A stretch of 64,000 nt of DNA from Streptococcus gallolyticus subsp. gallolyticus DSM 16831 (GCF_002000985.1 NZ_CP018822.1:1258001-1322000); one strand, 5' to 3'; positions 55,294 through 64,000 are shown, counted from the stretch's first letter. Numbers and translations are program-made. The notes: generated from the sequence alone by a model not told the origin.

Positions 55294-56108
55294 AACTCAA
55301 TACCTTTCAAAAAATGATTTGACAAGACTTGTAACACGCCGTTTTCTTGATTTGACGGCGCTTGGTAGCTAGCAACAGCCTTGATTTCCTGCGGAGCGTT
55401 TGCCATTGCAAATGAGTATTTTGCTAGTGTTAGCATTTCAATATCATTGCCGCCATCGCCAAATACCATGAGATTTTCTGGAGTATAGTCCCAATGATTA
55501 AGTAGAAAATCAAGCCCTGTTCCCTTGTGAACGTGTGAGGGAATCACGTCAATACAACCAAAACCACTAGAAGTAGCCGTTAGCTGGTAATCAGCAAAAA
55601 GCGTGTTAATGTCATCACGAACTTTGAACGTCAAATCGTCACGAACCAGCAAGGTTACTTTGAAAAAATGATCATCTGGAATCGGGTGAAGATTGTCAAC
55701 GTAAGTTAACACAGGCAAATAATAACTGAGCAAGTCTTTCACTTTCTTAGGTGTCGCTGCAGGAAGGTAAGATGAGTCTTTCCCTGCCAAATTAATCACC
55801 GTGTCGGGATAATACTTTTCAATATAATTCACCAAAGCTGAAATCGCTTCTTCAGTTTCAAAGGCTTCTTGCAAGGTTCTGCCGTTTTCAATAATGTGAC
55901 CGCCATTTTCAGCCACAAACGTCATTTGATGTTTATGTTTAGGAAATTGTTGAATAATTTGACGGTACTGATTACCGCTTGCCACGACAAATTTAATATC
56001 ATCTGCCATAAATTTATCAAATAAACGGTTAAAAAGTACTTTATCATAGGTTTTGTTATTCGTTAAAAACGTTCCGTCCATATCTGTTGCGATTACTTTT
56101 ATTGTCAT
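55290..56108 (-). CDS. Cof-type HAD-IIB phosphatase, first of a pair
   Basis: 272 aa from the ATG at 56108 (GGAG 6 nt upstream). Motif I ATDMDGTFLTN, motif II VVASGN, motif IV MVFGDGGNDIEML. First gene of a three-gene unit with the second HAD and the SGNH esterase. The pair probably arose by tandem duplication. Confidence 0.88.
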   Translation of the reverse strand: MTIKVIATDMDGTFLTNNKTYDKVLFNRLFDKFMADDIKFVVASGNQYRQIIQQFPKHKHQMTFVAENGGHIIENGRTLQEAFETEEAISALVNYIEKYYPDTVINLAGKDSSYLPAATPKKVKDLLSYYLPVLTYVDNLHPIPDDHFFKVTLLVRDDLTFKVRDDINTLFADYQLTATSSGFGCIDVIPSHVHKGTGLDFLLNHWDYTPENLMVFGDGGNDIEMLTLAKYSFAMANAPQEIKAVASYQAPSNQENGVLQVLSNHFLKGIEL

Positions 56109-56190
56109 AAGCTTCTCCTTTTCCGCCATTATACGCTATTTTCTTGAAAATATCCTTGTCTATTATCAGAAAAACTAATACTATGATATG

Positions 56191-56233
56191 AAAAATCACC
56201 ACAAGATTTTCAAAAATAGAAATCTCATGGTGA
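56191..56233 (-). terminator. Terminator of the O-acetyltransferase gene
   Basis: TCACCA.GAGATTT and AAATCT.TGGTGA arms, then ATTTTTC on the minus strand. Confidence 0.7.
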
Positions 56234-56244
56234 GTGTGACATCC

Positions 56245-56817
56245 TCAGTCTATATCATTGTCAATGGTTTTAATCATCTTAGCTGGTACGCCTGCGACGA
56301 CGCAATTATCAGGAATATTCTTGGTGACAACTGCACCTGCGGCAACCACGACATTGTTACCGATTGTCACCCCTGGAAGAATCGTGACATTGCCGCCAAT
56401 CCAGACATCATTTCCAATCGTGACTGGCTTCGCGATACCAATGTTATCACGTCTGCCTTGCGGTGTTAGCGGATGATTAACAGTCGTAATCATGGTATTT
56501 GGACCAATCATGACATGATGACCGATACGAACTTCGGCAACATCCAAAATAATCCCATTATAATTCATCAAGAATTGTTCACCGACATGGATATTTTTCC
56601 CATTATCACAATTAAAATTTGGAAAGACAGAGACATTCTCACCAGTCGTTCCAAAAAGGTCTTTAATCGCCGCAGTTCGTTCTTCCGTATTTAAAATGTC
56701 AATAGCGTTCAAAGCTTGGCATTTCCTAAGTGCTTCTTTTTTAATGGCTTCAATAGCTGAATCCGTGAAACAATATGGCAAGCCTGCTTGTAATTTTTCA
56801 AGTTCTGTCATTTTCAT
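56245..56817 (-). CDS. Sugar O-acetyltransferase (maltose/galactoside type)
   Basis: 190 aa left-handed beta-helix acetyltransferase. N-terminal Mac domain at about 5-55, then hexapeptide repeats; catalytic His in ITTVNHPLTPQGRRD (about 115). Signature IGNDVWIGGNVTILPGVTIGNNVVVAAGAVVTKN. Acetylates sugars from acetyl-CoA, often non-metabolisable ones. Single-gene unit; AGAGGA before the ATG. Confidence 0.9.
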   Translation of the reverse strand: MKMTELEKLQAGLPYCFTDSAIEAIKKEALRKCQALNAIDILNTEERTAAIKDLFGTTGENVSVFPNFNCDNGKNIHVGEQFLMNYNGIILDVAEVRIGHHVMIGPNTMITTVNHPLTPQGRRDNIGIAKPVTIGNDVWIGGNVTILPGVTIGNNVVVAAGAVVTKNIPDNCVVAGVPAKMIKTIDNDID

Positions 56818-57082
56818 AAAATAAATCCTCTCATCTAAAACTACAAAAGTAATATGATTAAATAAGCGTCACCTTTTTAAAGGTTGTCTCAAAAAGTTCA
56901 TTTTCTACCAGACATTTTAAAAACATTGTTTCAGTCTGTCAAGAATAGTCGTTCAATTTTCCTTAGAAAATAGAGTCCTCCGCAAAATTAACCATAAAAA
57001 TAACCAATTATCATTCTTTTTTACCAAAAATTCAATACCTCTTCTGCTATGATGAAGACATCAAACAAGAAAAGAGGATATT

Positions 57083-57883
57083 ATGATGACTAAACCTTTA
57101 GCACTTGTTACTGGTGGAAATGCTGGTATCGGTTTTGAAATTTCCCAAATACTGGCTGTAAACGGCTATAATCTAGTGATTGCAGGTATTGGTGATGTGG
57201 AAACAGCGAAAAAAGAGTTAGAAAAGCTTGGTAGCAGAGTAACCGCTGTAAGATGTAATCTAATCACCGCAGAAGGAAATCAAGAACTCATTGATGCCGT
57301 AAAAGAAACTGCTGAACCGCTAAATTTGCTTGTCTTAAATGCTGGAATTTCTGTTGGTGGTGCTTTTATCGACCATAGTTTGGAAGAACATTTGAATGTT
57401 ATCTCGCTTGATTTGTTATCTCCAGTACGATTAACTTACGGCTTTTTACCTGATATGATTAAAGCTGGCGGCGGGAAGATTTTGTTTATTAGTTCCTTAT
57501 CTGCAACCACTCCAACGCCATACGAAAGCGTATATGGACCGTCAAAAGCCTTTATTAGTTCATTTGCCAATAGTATTCGCGAGGAACTTCGTGACAAAAA
57601 TATTCAAATTACAACTGCTCACCCAGGAGCTACGGCAACAAATTTCCACGCTAAGGCAGGTATGCAAACAACAGCATTTGGTGACAATAGTTGGAAAAAT
57701 TCACCACTTGATATTGCCAAACAAGCTTACGATGCTCTAGTTCAAGGAAAAACGAACGTTGCTTGTGGAGACGAAGATACACAAAAAGCTTGGATAACTA
57801 ATCACCAATTATCAGATGAAGAAAAAGCTAAAATTCACGCTGAACGAGCCATTCCAAACTCAAAACTTAAACGTGGCATGTAA
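57083..57883 (+). CDS. Short-chain dehydrogenase/reductase
   Basis: 266 aa. NAD(P)-binding VTGGNAGIGFEI at 9-20, NAG (LNAGISVGG), catalytic Ser in ISSLSA, YGPSK as the Y-x-x-x-K motif. Classical SDR. Two ATGs in tandem (57083, 57086) after AGAGGA. Its terminator faces the AraC gene. Substrate unknown. Confidence 0.88.
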   Translation: MMTKPLALVTGGNAGIGFEISQILAVNGYNLVIAGIGDVETAKKELEKLGSRVTAVRCNLITAEGNQELIDAVKETAEPLNLLVLNAGISVGGAFIDHSLEEHLNVISLDLLSPVRLTYGFLPDMIKAGGGKILFISSLSATTPTPYESVYGPSKAFISSFANSIREELRDKNIQITTAHPGATATNFHAKAGMQTTAFGDNSWKNSPLDIAKQAYDALVQGKTNVACGDEDTQKAWITNHQLSDEEKAKIHAERAIPNSKLKRGM

Positions 57884-57896
57884 AAAATATTATTCA

Positions 57897-57935
57897 CCAA
57901 AGCAAACAAATTAGAGGTCTGATTTGTTTGCTTTT
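57897..57935. terminator. Bidirectional terminator between SDR and AraC genes
   Basis: AAAGCAAACAAAT and ATTTGTTTGCTTT arms, 13 paired bases with T-rich tail. Confidence 0.85.
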
Positions 57936-58699
57936 TAGCTATTCTTCGATTTTTCCTCAATAGCATTTGCTATAAACGTTGATTTATACTCCAAAGGTGT
58001 CATTCCAACGATTTTCTTAAACACTTTTGTGAAATAGCTCTGCGAGCTGAAAGAAAGTGTTTCTGAGATTTCTAGAAGTGAGTAGTCAGATTCTAGTAGC
58101 ATATTTTTGGCAACGGCAATTTTCTGTGCTTGAATGTAAGACTTGACAGACTGATTCATGCGTTCCTTGAACAATTGTGAAATATAGTTACTTGAATAGC
58201 CTGTGTGTTTCGCTAAATCAGCTAGAGTAATCGTCTCATGCAAATGCAAGTCAATGTACTCAATACAACGCAAAATTGGAAGTGATTGTGCTTGGTCGAG
58301 CTTACTTTGTCTAACCAATTTTGTGAAACTGGTAAACATTTCAACCTGCAAGTCAAAAATATCTGGTACATTATCAAGTTTATCGACTTTTTGAATGTAG
58401 AGGTCACTTGTGTTGAAAGCCACTTCTTCATCTAACCCACCTTGAATCGCAAAGCGTGTGGCAAGTGTCACCGATGCGACAAAAAGATATTGATAATTTC
58501 TAACTGGATTTTCCGATAGATGCCCTGTCAAATCTGACCGGAACATCTGTTTGGTAGCCTTTATGGCATTTTCCAAATCACCATTTTTGAGATAGCTGTA
58601 TTGCTGCAATTCTTCATCATAACGATGATGACGTTTCTGGCTCTCACGGTTTAAAAAAGCTTGGTAATCAATTTGTTTTCGAGTAACAGCATCAGGCAT
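57935..58699 (-). CDS. AraC family transcriptional regulator
   Basis: 254 aa from the ATG at 58699 (GAGGTGG upstream). Two helix-turn-helix units at the C-terminus: ITLADLAKHTGYSSNYISQLFKERM and SLLEISETLSFSSQSYFTKVFKKIVGMTPLEY. The N-terminal 130 residues resemble the sensor region of streptococcal YSIRK/PF-type AraC proteins. It diverges from the second SDR and probably regulates it. Confidence 0.88.
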   Translation of the reverse strand: MPDAVTRKQIDYQAFLNRESQKRHHRYDEELQQYSYLKNGDLENAIKATKQMFRSDLTGHLSENPVRNYQYLFVASVTLATRFAIQGGLDEEVAFNTSDLYIQKVDKLDNVPDIFDLQVEMFTSFTKLVRQSKLDQAQSLPILRCIEYIDLHLHETITLADLAKHTGYSSNYISQLFKERMNQSVKSYIQAQKIAVAKNMLLESDYSLLEISETLSFSSQSYFTKVFKKIVGMTPLEYKSTFIANAIEEKSKNS

Positions 58700-58749
58700 T
58701 TTAGACCACCTCTCTTTCATCTAGTCTCTAAGAAAATTGTACTAAAAAT

Positions 58750-58767
58750 AATGGTATTAAAATACTT
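58750..58767. promoter_or_regulatory. Recurring palindrome in the AraC/SDR divergent region
   Basis: GGTATTAAAATACT, a member of the TTTAGTATTnnAATACTAAA family, 50 bp before the AraC start codon. Confidence 0.45.
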
Positions 58768-58881
58768 GAAAAGTAGAATTTTTCCTATTTCTACTGAAAT
58801 TTTACCAAAAAGCGTGGAAAACTACCAAAATAAATCGGCACAATTTTTTATAATAAAGTCATCAAATTTACGGAGGAATTT

Positions 58882-59724
58882 ATGATGACAAAAACATGGT
58901 TTATCACTGGTACTTCAACTGGTTTCGGAAAAGAATTGGCACGTTTATTAGCTCAAAAAGACGATGTCAATCTTGTCGCTACCGCTCGTAAACCAGAACA
59001 ACTAAGCTACCTTGATGAGTTTGACCACGGTCAAATTTTGAAATTAAAACTTGACGTTACCAATCAAGAAGAGATTCAAAAAGCTGTCAAAGCAACGCTT
59101 GATACATTTGGCAGTATTGATGTTTTGGTTAACAATGCTGGTATCGGTTATTTTGGCACATTTGAAGAAAGTAACCGTGAAACTGTACAATATATGTTTG
59201 ATGTCAATGTTTGGGGACTTGTTGATATGACACGCGCTGTTTTGCCAACCATGCGCAAACAAAATGAAGGTGTGATTATCAACTTTTCATCTATCGGTGG
59301 ATTGTATTCATTCCCAACGCTCTCTTTCTATCATGGAACAAAATATGCAGTTGAAGGACTTAGCGAATCCTTAGCTAAAGAAGTCGCTCACAAAAACATT
59401 CAAGTGCTCATTATCGAACCGTCAGGTTTCCGCACTGACTGGGCAGGACGTTCTTCTGACAAAGCGTTACCTTCTATCGAGGACTACCAACAATTTACTG
59501 ACTTTATCACCACAAATGAAAATGGTGCTAGACACGAAGCAGGCGACCCAATCAAAGCCGCTGAAATCATCTACGACCAAGTGACAAATAACCCACAACT
59601 TCCACTTCGTCTCCCACTTGGTGCTTTCGCGACAGATACCGCTATTGATAAATACAGCAAACAACTCGCCGAATTCAAAGAACTCCACGACCTCTCAGCA
59701 TCCGCTGACATCCCAGAAAATTAA
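58882..59724 (+). CDS. Short-chain dehydrogenase/reductase
   Basis: 280 aa. TGTSTGFGKELARLL as the nucleotide motif, NNAGIGYFG, catalytic Ser in INFSSIGGLYS, and YHGTKYAVEG as Y-x-x-x-K. Classical SDR of the retinol-dehydrogenase-like group. GGAGG precedes the tandem ATGs. Divergent from the AraC gene and presumably under its control. Confidence 0.9.
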   Translation: MMTKTWFITGTSTGFGKELARLLAQKDDVNLVATARKPEQLSYLDEFDHGQILKLKLDVTNQEEIQKAVKATLDTFGSIDVLVNNAGIGYFGTFEESNRETVQYMFDVNVWGLVDMTRAVLPTMRKQNEGVIINFSSIGGLYSFPTLSFYHGTKYAVEGLSESLAKEVAHKNIQVLIIEPSGFRTDWAGRSSDKALPSIEDYQQFTDFITTNENGARHEAGDPIKAAEIIYDQVTNNPQLPLRLPLGAFATDTAIDKYSKQLAEFKELHDLSASADIPEN

Positions 59725-59731
59725 CGAAAAT

Positions 59732-59763
59732 CATCCCTATATTACAAGATAATATAGGGATTT
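59732..59763. terminator. Bidirectional terminator after the second SDR
   Basis: TCCCTATATTA/TAATATAGGGA hairpin with TTTTT on both strands. Confidence 0.85.
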
Positions 59764-59769
59764 TTGAGC

Positions 59770-60861
59770 TTAACTACTTATTTGTAATTTAAACTGTTGC
59801 CATGGTTTCAATAAATCCAGTATCAGCAAATTGTTCTGTTTAATTCTGCCAACAAGATTAAAGCTCCCATCATTTGGGCGGTCTTTTAGCACAATCTGTA
59901 ATTCTCCCTTGTACTGACCAGCTGCATTATTACAAATCGTAATGTCACCTTTTTTCAAAGATTGTATGTCATGTGTTGGAAAATTTGAGTCTTTATAAGT
60001 AATACGCGTTTCTGACGACCGAATCATATAGCCAGAATAATCTCCACGATACATGTGTAAAGGAGTGACAATAACATCTTTTTCCACTTCTGTCACATTT
60101 TTAGCTAAATGAACCGACAACATTGGAACAGATGAATAAAATACGTGATAAACTGCTGCTAACTCTTCTTTAGGTAAAAATGACGAGCTGATAATAATAT
60201 CGTCTATCACATCTGTCATTTTAAGCAGTTGAACTTGTTCTGTTATTGGTAACTGTCTTTGAATTTCTGTGCTCACCATCAAGTTAGATACCGGCCATGG
60301 ACCAACCGAACCATTCATTGAATCAACAAAGGCTGCTGTGCGCAAATGATGTGATTTATATTGCCCTGCAGTTTGCACAAAATAATCAAAGTCCAAGCCT
60401 GTATAAGTTTGAGGATAAAAATTATGTGAGCCAATTATCCGATTCTTATCGGCTCCAAAATCCATGACCATATCAATGTAATGTTGCCCTCGTGAAATAT
60501 TGAGTTCGATTAAAATTCCAAAAGGATTCATTGCCATTCTGGCTTCTTCAAGCCCCGTAAACCCTTCATCTAACCGAACAGACCAAATACCTAAATCACT
60601 AAAAAATTGCAAATCCTGATAAGAAATGCCGAGTTTTGCAAACAATTTAGGATTAACATCAAGCGACGTTTTCATCCCGAGTTGATTTCCATAGTCAATG
60701 ATTTCTTTAAATCTTCCAATTGTTTCACTTGGATTATCTGCTACCTCTAACATCGAAGTAAAAATACGTTGATAACCTATCTCAGCCGCTTGCGCTATAT
60801 AATCTTTCATCTCAGTTAAATTTGATTTTGATGGATAGATAGAAATTCCTAATTCTCCCAT
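59770..60861 (-). CDS. MupG-like 6-phospho-N-acetylmuramidase (DUF871)
   Basis: 363 aa. N-terminal TIM barrel (GELGISIYPSKSNLTEMKDYI) and a C-terminal cyclophilin-like domain (from about 245), the DUF871/MupG architecture. MupG of Staphylococcus cleaves MurNAc-6P-GlcNAc taken up by PTS. Encoded downstream of a PTS IIC gene, which supports a phospho-disaccharide substrate. AAAGGA before the ATG. Confidence 0.88.
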   Translation of the reverse strand: MGELGISIYPSKSNLTEMKDYIAQAAEIGYQRIFTSMLEVADNPSETIGRFKEIIDYGNQLGMKTSLDVNPKLFAKLGISYQDLQFFSDLGIWSVRLDEGFTGLEEARMAMNPFGILIELNISRGQHYIDMVMDFGADKNRIIGSHNFYPQTYTGLDFDYFVQTAGQYKSHHLRTAAFVDSMNGSVGPWPVSNLMVSTEIQRQLPITEQVQLLKMTDVIDDIIISSSFLPKEELAAVYHVFYSSVPMLSVHLAKNVTEVEKDVIVTPLHMYRGDYSGYMIRSSETRITYKDSNFPTHDIQSLKKGDITICNNAAGQYKGELQIVLKDRPNDGSFNLVGRIKQNNLLILDLLKPWQQFKLQISS

Positions 60862-60880
60862 ATTTTCACGTCCTTTCTAT

Positions 60881-60917
60881 AAAAAAGAGGTTTGGACAAA
60901 AGTGCCCAACCTCATTA
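60881..60917 (-). terminator. Hairpin between the PTS IIC and MupG-like genes
   Basis: Minus strand GAGGTTGGGC...GTCCAAACCTC then TTTTTT. It could end the PTS transcript or attenuate the MupG-like gene. Confidence 0.7.
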
Positions 60918-60950
60918 TTTATATAGTTGTAATAAGCAAGATGCAGTGGC

Positions 60951-62276
60951 TTAAGCTTCAACACCTTCTTCTTTAAGAAGTTGGTTGTCATACATTTTAA
61001 GGAATGGGAACCAAACCAAGAATGCAGCTGCCGCACAGACAAGAGCTGTAAGTAAGGCACCAACACTACCACCTGAACCAACATAGGCACCTAAACCAAT
61101 TGGGGTTGGCCATGGTGTTTGAATGATTGATACGGCAGCAAATCCAATCTTAACTGACCAGTAACCAATTGTTGCACTGACAATTGGTGCAAGCATAAAC
61201 GGCAATGCAAGTGTTGGGTTATAGACAACTGGAAGACCAAAGATTAATGGTTCATTGATGTTGAAGATAGCAGGCCCCATAGCTGCACGTCCAAGCATTT
61301 TAAGTTGAGATGATTTAGCCGCAAAAGCCAACCATACACAGGCAAGGAGCATCGCACCAGAACCACCGATTGTGACATATGAATTCGTAAATTCACCAGC
61401 GTATGCAATATGTGCACCGTCAACGTTTTCTGCCATATTTGCTAAAAGGATTGGGTTAACAAGCCCCATAACGATATTTGCACCATGAATACCAACAATC
61501 CACAAAGCGTGAACAAGGAGGTAAATAACCACAATACCAAGCCATGAATTGGCAATGTTCTTAACGAAACTAAATGGAATAGCAACAACGTTGTAAATAT
61601 CAGTACCTAAAACAACAAAAATACCGTTAATAACAAGAACAACAATGGCTACAACACCTGCTGGAATCAAAGCTGAGAATGAACGTGAAACACCTTCTGG
61701 AACAGCTTCTGGCATTTTTACAACCCAGTTGCGTTTGATACATGTTTTATAAAGTTGAACAGCAAGAATTGACATCAAGATAGCCGTAAACATACCTGAT
61801 GTTGACAAACGATCCAAGCTATTACCACCGATTGTCCAACCATTAATAGTAGCACCGTCAACGTTAAGGTAATCAAACGCACCATTTGAAACTAACAATT
61901 CTGGAATGGTTAAGAAGAAAGCAAATACAGAAAGCAAAGCACCATAAACAGGATCTACATTCAAGTCATCTTCTTCTGCAAAAATTTTAGTATATTCATA
62001 ACCAATAACAATGGCAAAGTAAAGAGATAAAATCCCCATAGTACAGTTGTAAGCTTGCAAGTATAGCGGTGCAATCTTATCAACCGAGTTTGCCCAAAGT
62101 GTGGTCAAGGCTGGAATCGGAAATGCTTGTGGGATAATACTCAATACAAGGAACATTGACCCAACAATGGTGAAGGGAATACTTGCCATACCAGCGGCAA
62201 CAATAGCACGAACAGGACGCCAAGTAGAAACTTTTCCCATTGGACCCATTAGGTACTTTTCTAGAAATTCAAACAT
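60951..62276 (-). CDS. PTS lactose/cellobiose-family EIIC permease
   Basis: 441 aa with about ten hydrophobic segments. N-terminal FLEKYLMGPMGKVSTWRPVRAIVAAG is typical of cellobiose-type EIIC; the central NINEPLIFGLPVVYNPTLALPFMLAPI holds the sugar-binding NEP-type motif. It lacks a IIB domain. Sugar unknown; a cell-wall-derived disaccharide is suggested by MupG downstream. GGAGGAG precedes the ATG. Confidence 0.9.
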   Translation of the reverse strand: MFEFLEKYLMGPMGKVSTWRPVRAIVAAGMASIPFTIVGSMFLVLSIIPQAFPIPALTTLWANSVDKIAPLYLQAYNCTMGILSLYFAIVIGYEYTKIFAEEDDLNVDPVYGALLSVFAFFLTIPELLVSNGAFDYLNVDGATINGWTIGGNSLDRLSTSGMFTAILMSILAVQLYKTCIKRNWVVKMPEAVPEGVSRSFSALIPAGVVAIVVLVINGIFVVLGTDIYNVVAIPFSFVKNIANSWLGIVVIYLLVHALWIVGIHGANIVMGLVNPILLANMAENVDGAHIAYAGEFTNSYVTIGGSGAMLLACVWLAFAAKSSQLKMLGRAAMGPAIFNINEPLIFGLPVVYNPTLALPFMLAPIVSATIGYWSVKIGFAAVSIIQTPWPTPIGLGAYVGSGGSVGALLTALVCAAAAFLVWFPFLKMYDNQLLKEEGVEA

Positions 62277-62316
62277 CTTTTACTCCTCCTAAAAACTATA
62301 GAATGTTTGTGATTGA

Positions 62317-62832
62317 TTAATTTAGTGATGCCAAATATTGTTGAATACGATAATATTGCTTATCTGAATTGTGATTAATACGTCCTAATTTTACTAGCAT
62401 CCATGATGCCATAAGAATCCCAAGTAATAACATCACGATAAGAAAAATTTGAGTCGTTGTAGATTCAGATAAGAATGGGTAAAAATAATGATATTGGTTA
62501 AACAAAGTCGCTAAAATTAAAACAATATTTACTGCAATAATCAGTTGAAAATACAGTTTTGTCTTAACAGCTGGTTTTTGTTCTCTTGAATACATCCGTG
62601 ATTGTTCCCACATACAAATGGCACCGAATACAGCCATAAAGAAAGGGATAACAATGAAACTCACATTATCAGTAGAGAAAAACATCAATATCCAATAGAG
62701 ATTGACAAAGAAGAAGAATGCCACCACATAACGAATTAGGAAATAACGTGTGTAATACATATTTTTTATCCCATTTTCACGTCTTGTTTCATCTAACTTC
62801 TTTTTCTCTTGTTCTGTTAAAGCTGCCATCAT
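62317..62832 (-). CDS. Hypothetical membrane protein in the PTS operon
   Basis: 171 aa with four predicted membrane helices (about 30-50, 56-75, 95-115, 127-148) and a charged N-terminus (LTEQEKKKLDETRREN). No family recognised. It lies between the PTS IIA and IIC genes with close spacing, so it is part of the operon. Start could be the ATG at 62829. Confidence 0.75.
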   Translation of the reverse strand: MMAALTEQEKKKLDETRRENGIKNMYYTRYFLIRYVVAFFFFVNLYWILMFFSTDNVSFIVIPFFMAVFGAICMWEQSRMYSREQKPAVKTKLYFQLIIAVNIVLILATLFNQYHYFYPFLSESTTTQIFLIVMLLLGILMASWMLVKLGRINHNSDKQYYRIQQYLASLN

Positions 62833-62846
62833 TTATCCCCTCTCAA

Positions 62847-63161
62847 CTAATTAACTTTTTTATATAACTCTAGCATTTCAAGTGCAACTTCTCGAAGTGT
62901 CATCGTTGTCATCAAATGGTCTTGGGCATGAACCATGATGATTTCAATTTTAATCTCTTTACCACCTGCGTACTCTTGTAGCAAATTGGTTTGTGCTTGA
63001 TGAGCCTTCAAAAGTTCGTCATTTGATTCTTGTAATTTCTGTTCTGCCAGGTCATAATTGCCTTCGCGCATGGCGTCAAAGGCTTCATGAACCATTGTTC
63101 TGGCATTCCCAGAATTTAAGATAATTTCAAATGCTGCGACTTGTAACTCTTCTGGATTCAT
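62847..63161 (-). CDS. PTS lactose/cellobiose-family EIIA
   Basis: 104 aa helical trimer-type IIA: AAFEIILNSGNARTMVHEAFDAMREGNYDLAEQKLQES and the phosphorylated His in MVHAQDHLMTTMTL (about residue 77). Passes phosphate from HPr to a IIB partner, which is not in this window. GGAG 5 nt upstream. Confidence 0.92.
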   Translation of the reverse strand: MNPEELQVAAFEIILNSGNARTMVHEAFDAMREGNYDLAEQKLQESNDELLKAHQAQTNLLQEYAGGKEIKIEIIMVHAQDHLMTTMTLREVALEMLELYKKVN

Positions 63162-63168
63162 ATAACTC

Positions 63169-64000
63169 CTACCTTTCTTTTATTTTAAAAAATAATGTTC
63201 TAAATTCTTCAAATGATTGGCAGGCTAACATTTGCTCTTGAAGGTCTGGTTCATCAACCAAATCAACAATGGCAGAGGTTAGCTCTGGCAAGCCATCATT
63301 TTCATGAATTGACATTGACATTAAAAAGACAATTTTGATTGACGGATATTGGTCATCCCATAATAACTCATCTTGAATTAAAGCAACCGCAAAATGATGT
63401 TTACTACCGACAGCTTTCATCGGATGTGGAACAGCGATGTGTTCACCGAAAATAATAGAACTCATTGCTTCACGTTGTTTCATCATATCAAGCATACGTT
63501 TTTCAAACTGGTCATTTTCATGTTTAGAAATGCTTTTTACCAGCTTTCTCAATACTTCGTCTTTAGAAACATTGGACAAGATAAAGAAAGCTTCTTTTGA
63601 AAAATAGTCGTCAAATACTTCTCTGACACTAAGTTCAGAAGTCTCATCTTCCATTTTTCTCAATGACGTTGACGTATTTAAATGTGAAATGCCGTGCTTA
63701 ATCTCTTGTAACTCCTCATCTGTCAGAAAAACTGATACAGTAAAAACGGGAATATTGAAAATCAAATTTGACAAATCAATCGAAGAAACGATAAAGTCAA
63801 TTCCTTTTAATTTCTCATCATTAATTTCATAATAACCAATCACATCCGTAATCGAAATCAGGTTTCCCAGTTCATTTTCAATTCTACTTTTTAACATTTG
63901 TGCGCTTCCATATCCCGTTGCACAAATGACAAGAACATTGTATTTTCGTTGTTCTTTGTAACGTTCTTTAGCAGCCATAAAATGTAGCGCAATGTATGCG
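63169..64000 (-). CDS. PRD-containing transcriptional regulator, C-terminal part (cut by window edge)
   Basis: The frame is open to the window end, so only the last 277 codons are seen. The first visible residues (AYIALHFMAAKERYKE) look like the end of a PRD domain. A IIB-like domain with phospho-Cys in LVICATGYGSAQML and a IIA-like domain with HIAVPHPMKAV (phospho-His) follow. This is the LicR/MtlR type of regulator, activating the PTS operon downstream when its PRDs are suitably phosphorylated. The internal ATG at 63978 is not the true start. Confidence 0.88.
   Translation of the reverse strand, partial: AYIALHFMAAKERYKEQRKYNVLVICATGYGSAQMLKSRIENELGNLISITDVIGYYEINDEKLKGIDFIVSSIDLSNLIFNIPVFTVSVFLTDEELQEIKHGISHLNTSTSLRKMEDETSELSVREVFDDYFSKEAFFILSNVSKDEVLRKLVKSISKHENDQFEKRMLDMMKQREAMSSIIFGEHIAVPHPMKAVGSKHHFAVALIQDELLWDDQYPSIKIVFLMSMSIHENDGLPELTSAIVDLVDEPDLQEQMLACQSFEEFRTLFFKIKER

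Noticed and set aside
56818..57082. Possible insertion-sequence remnant in a 265-bp gap
   Set aside because: I found no terminal inverted repeats or transposase codons. A promoter for the SDR gene (TTCAAT/TATGAT) explains part of it; nothing else is supported.
63976..63978. ATG as the start of the PRD regulator
   Set aside because: The frame stays open upstream to the window edge and encodes PRD-like residues, so the gene is simply cut.

Overview
This 64 kb window is low-GC Firmicutes DNA and reads as a Streptococcus chromosome. Likely the S. bovis/S. equinus complex (S. gallolyticus, S. infantarius, S. lutetiensis relatives), though the species call is inference. Supporting signs are an Rgg regulator, SpxA, MocR-type PdxR, GBS Bsp-like repeats, a CodY box, and TPP and tandem glycine riboswitches. 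Most genes lie on the minus strand. I saw no rRNA, tRNA, CRISPR array, intact insertion sequence or prophage.

Layout. 0.1-14.4 kb: housekeeping and redox genes (rRNA methyltransferase, thioredoxin-like protein plus glutathione reductase, ZIP transporter, tag, inositol monophosphatase, spxA, ribF-truB), a DUF1858/DUF438-hemerythrin pair, a frameshifted acetyltransferase, and a DUF2130 nuclease-like protein beside an orphan HsdS-like protein. 14.6-20.8 kb: a five-gene import module with two exporter-fold ABC half-transporters, an ECF S component, EcfT and a fused double EcfA. 21-25 kb: a large FtsX-type ABC transporter with a divergent TetR. 25-28.3 kb: a structured repeat or RNA element, tpx, a cyclase and metY. 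28.4-33.5 kb: a TPP-riboswitch thiamine operon (thiW, methyltransferase, HAD, tenA, thiD, thiM, thiE) with a consensus CodY box at its promoter. 33.6-36.3 kb: an rgg gene and an MFS transporter separated by a 49-bp tandem array. 36.3-41.7 kb: pcrA, pdxST and divergent pdxR. 41.8-43.6 kb: a tandem glycine riboswitch controlling an AlsT-type symporter. 43.6-49.3 kb: small membrane and stress-type proteins, an Rrf2/NAD(P)-binding pair, a HAD phosphatase and a large secreted C39-like peptidase with six Bsp repeats. 49.5-52 kb: a TetR/NTF2-like/DHA2 efflux module bounded by identical 40-bp repeats. 52.2-56.8 kb: 6-phospho-beta-glucosidase, SGNH hydrolase, two HAD phosphatases and a sugar O-acetyltransferase. 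57-59.7 kb: two short-chain dehydrogenases and an AraC regulator. 59.8-64 kb: a PTS operon with a MupG/DUF871 hydrolase and a PRD regulator cut by the window edge.

Standout signals. Transcription terminators are repeatedly duplicated. A 28-bp terminator brackets a 260-bp foldable element at 25 kb. A 40-bp terminator repeat brackets a three-gene efflux module at 49-52 kb. A 49-bp unit holding a terminator half is tandemly amplified at 34.6 kb. A palindrome of the form TTTAGTATTnnAATACTAAA recurs in at least six intergenic regions. The Rgg/MFS locus has two identical palindromes and an eight-codon mini-ORF. The import module looks like a metallophore uptake system without biosynthesis genes. 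The thiamine operon carries a methyltransferase and a HAD phosphatase with no assigned role.
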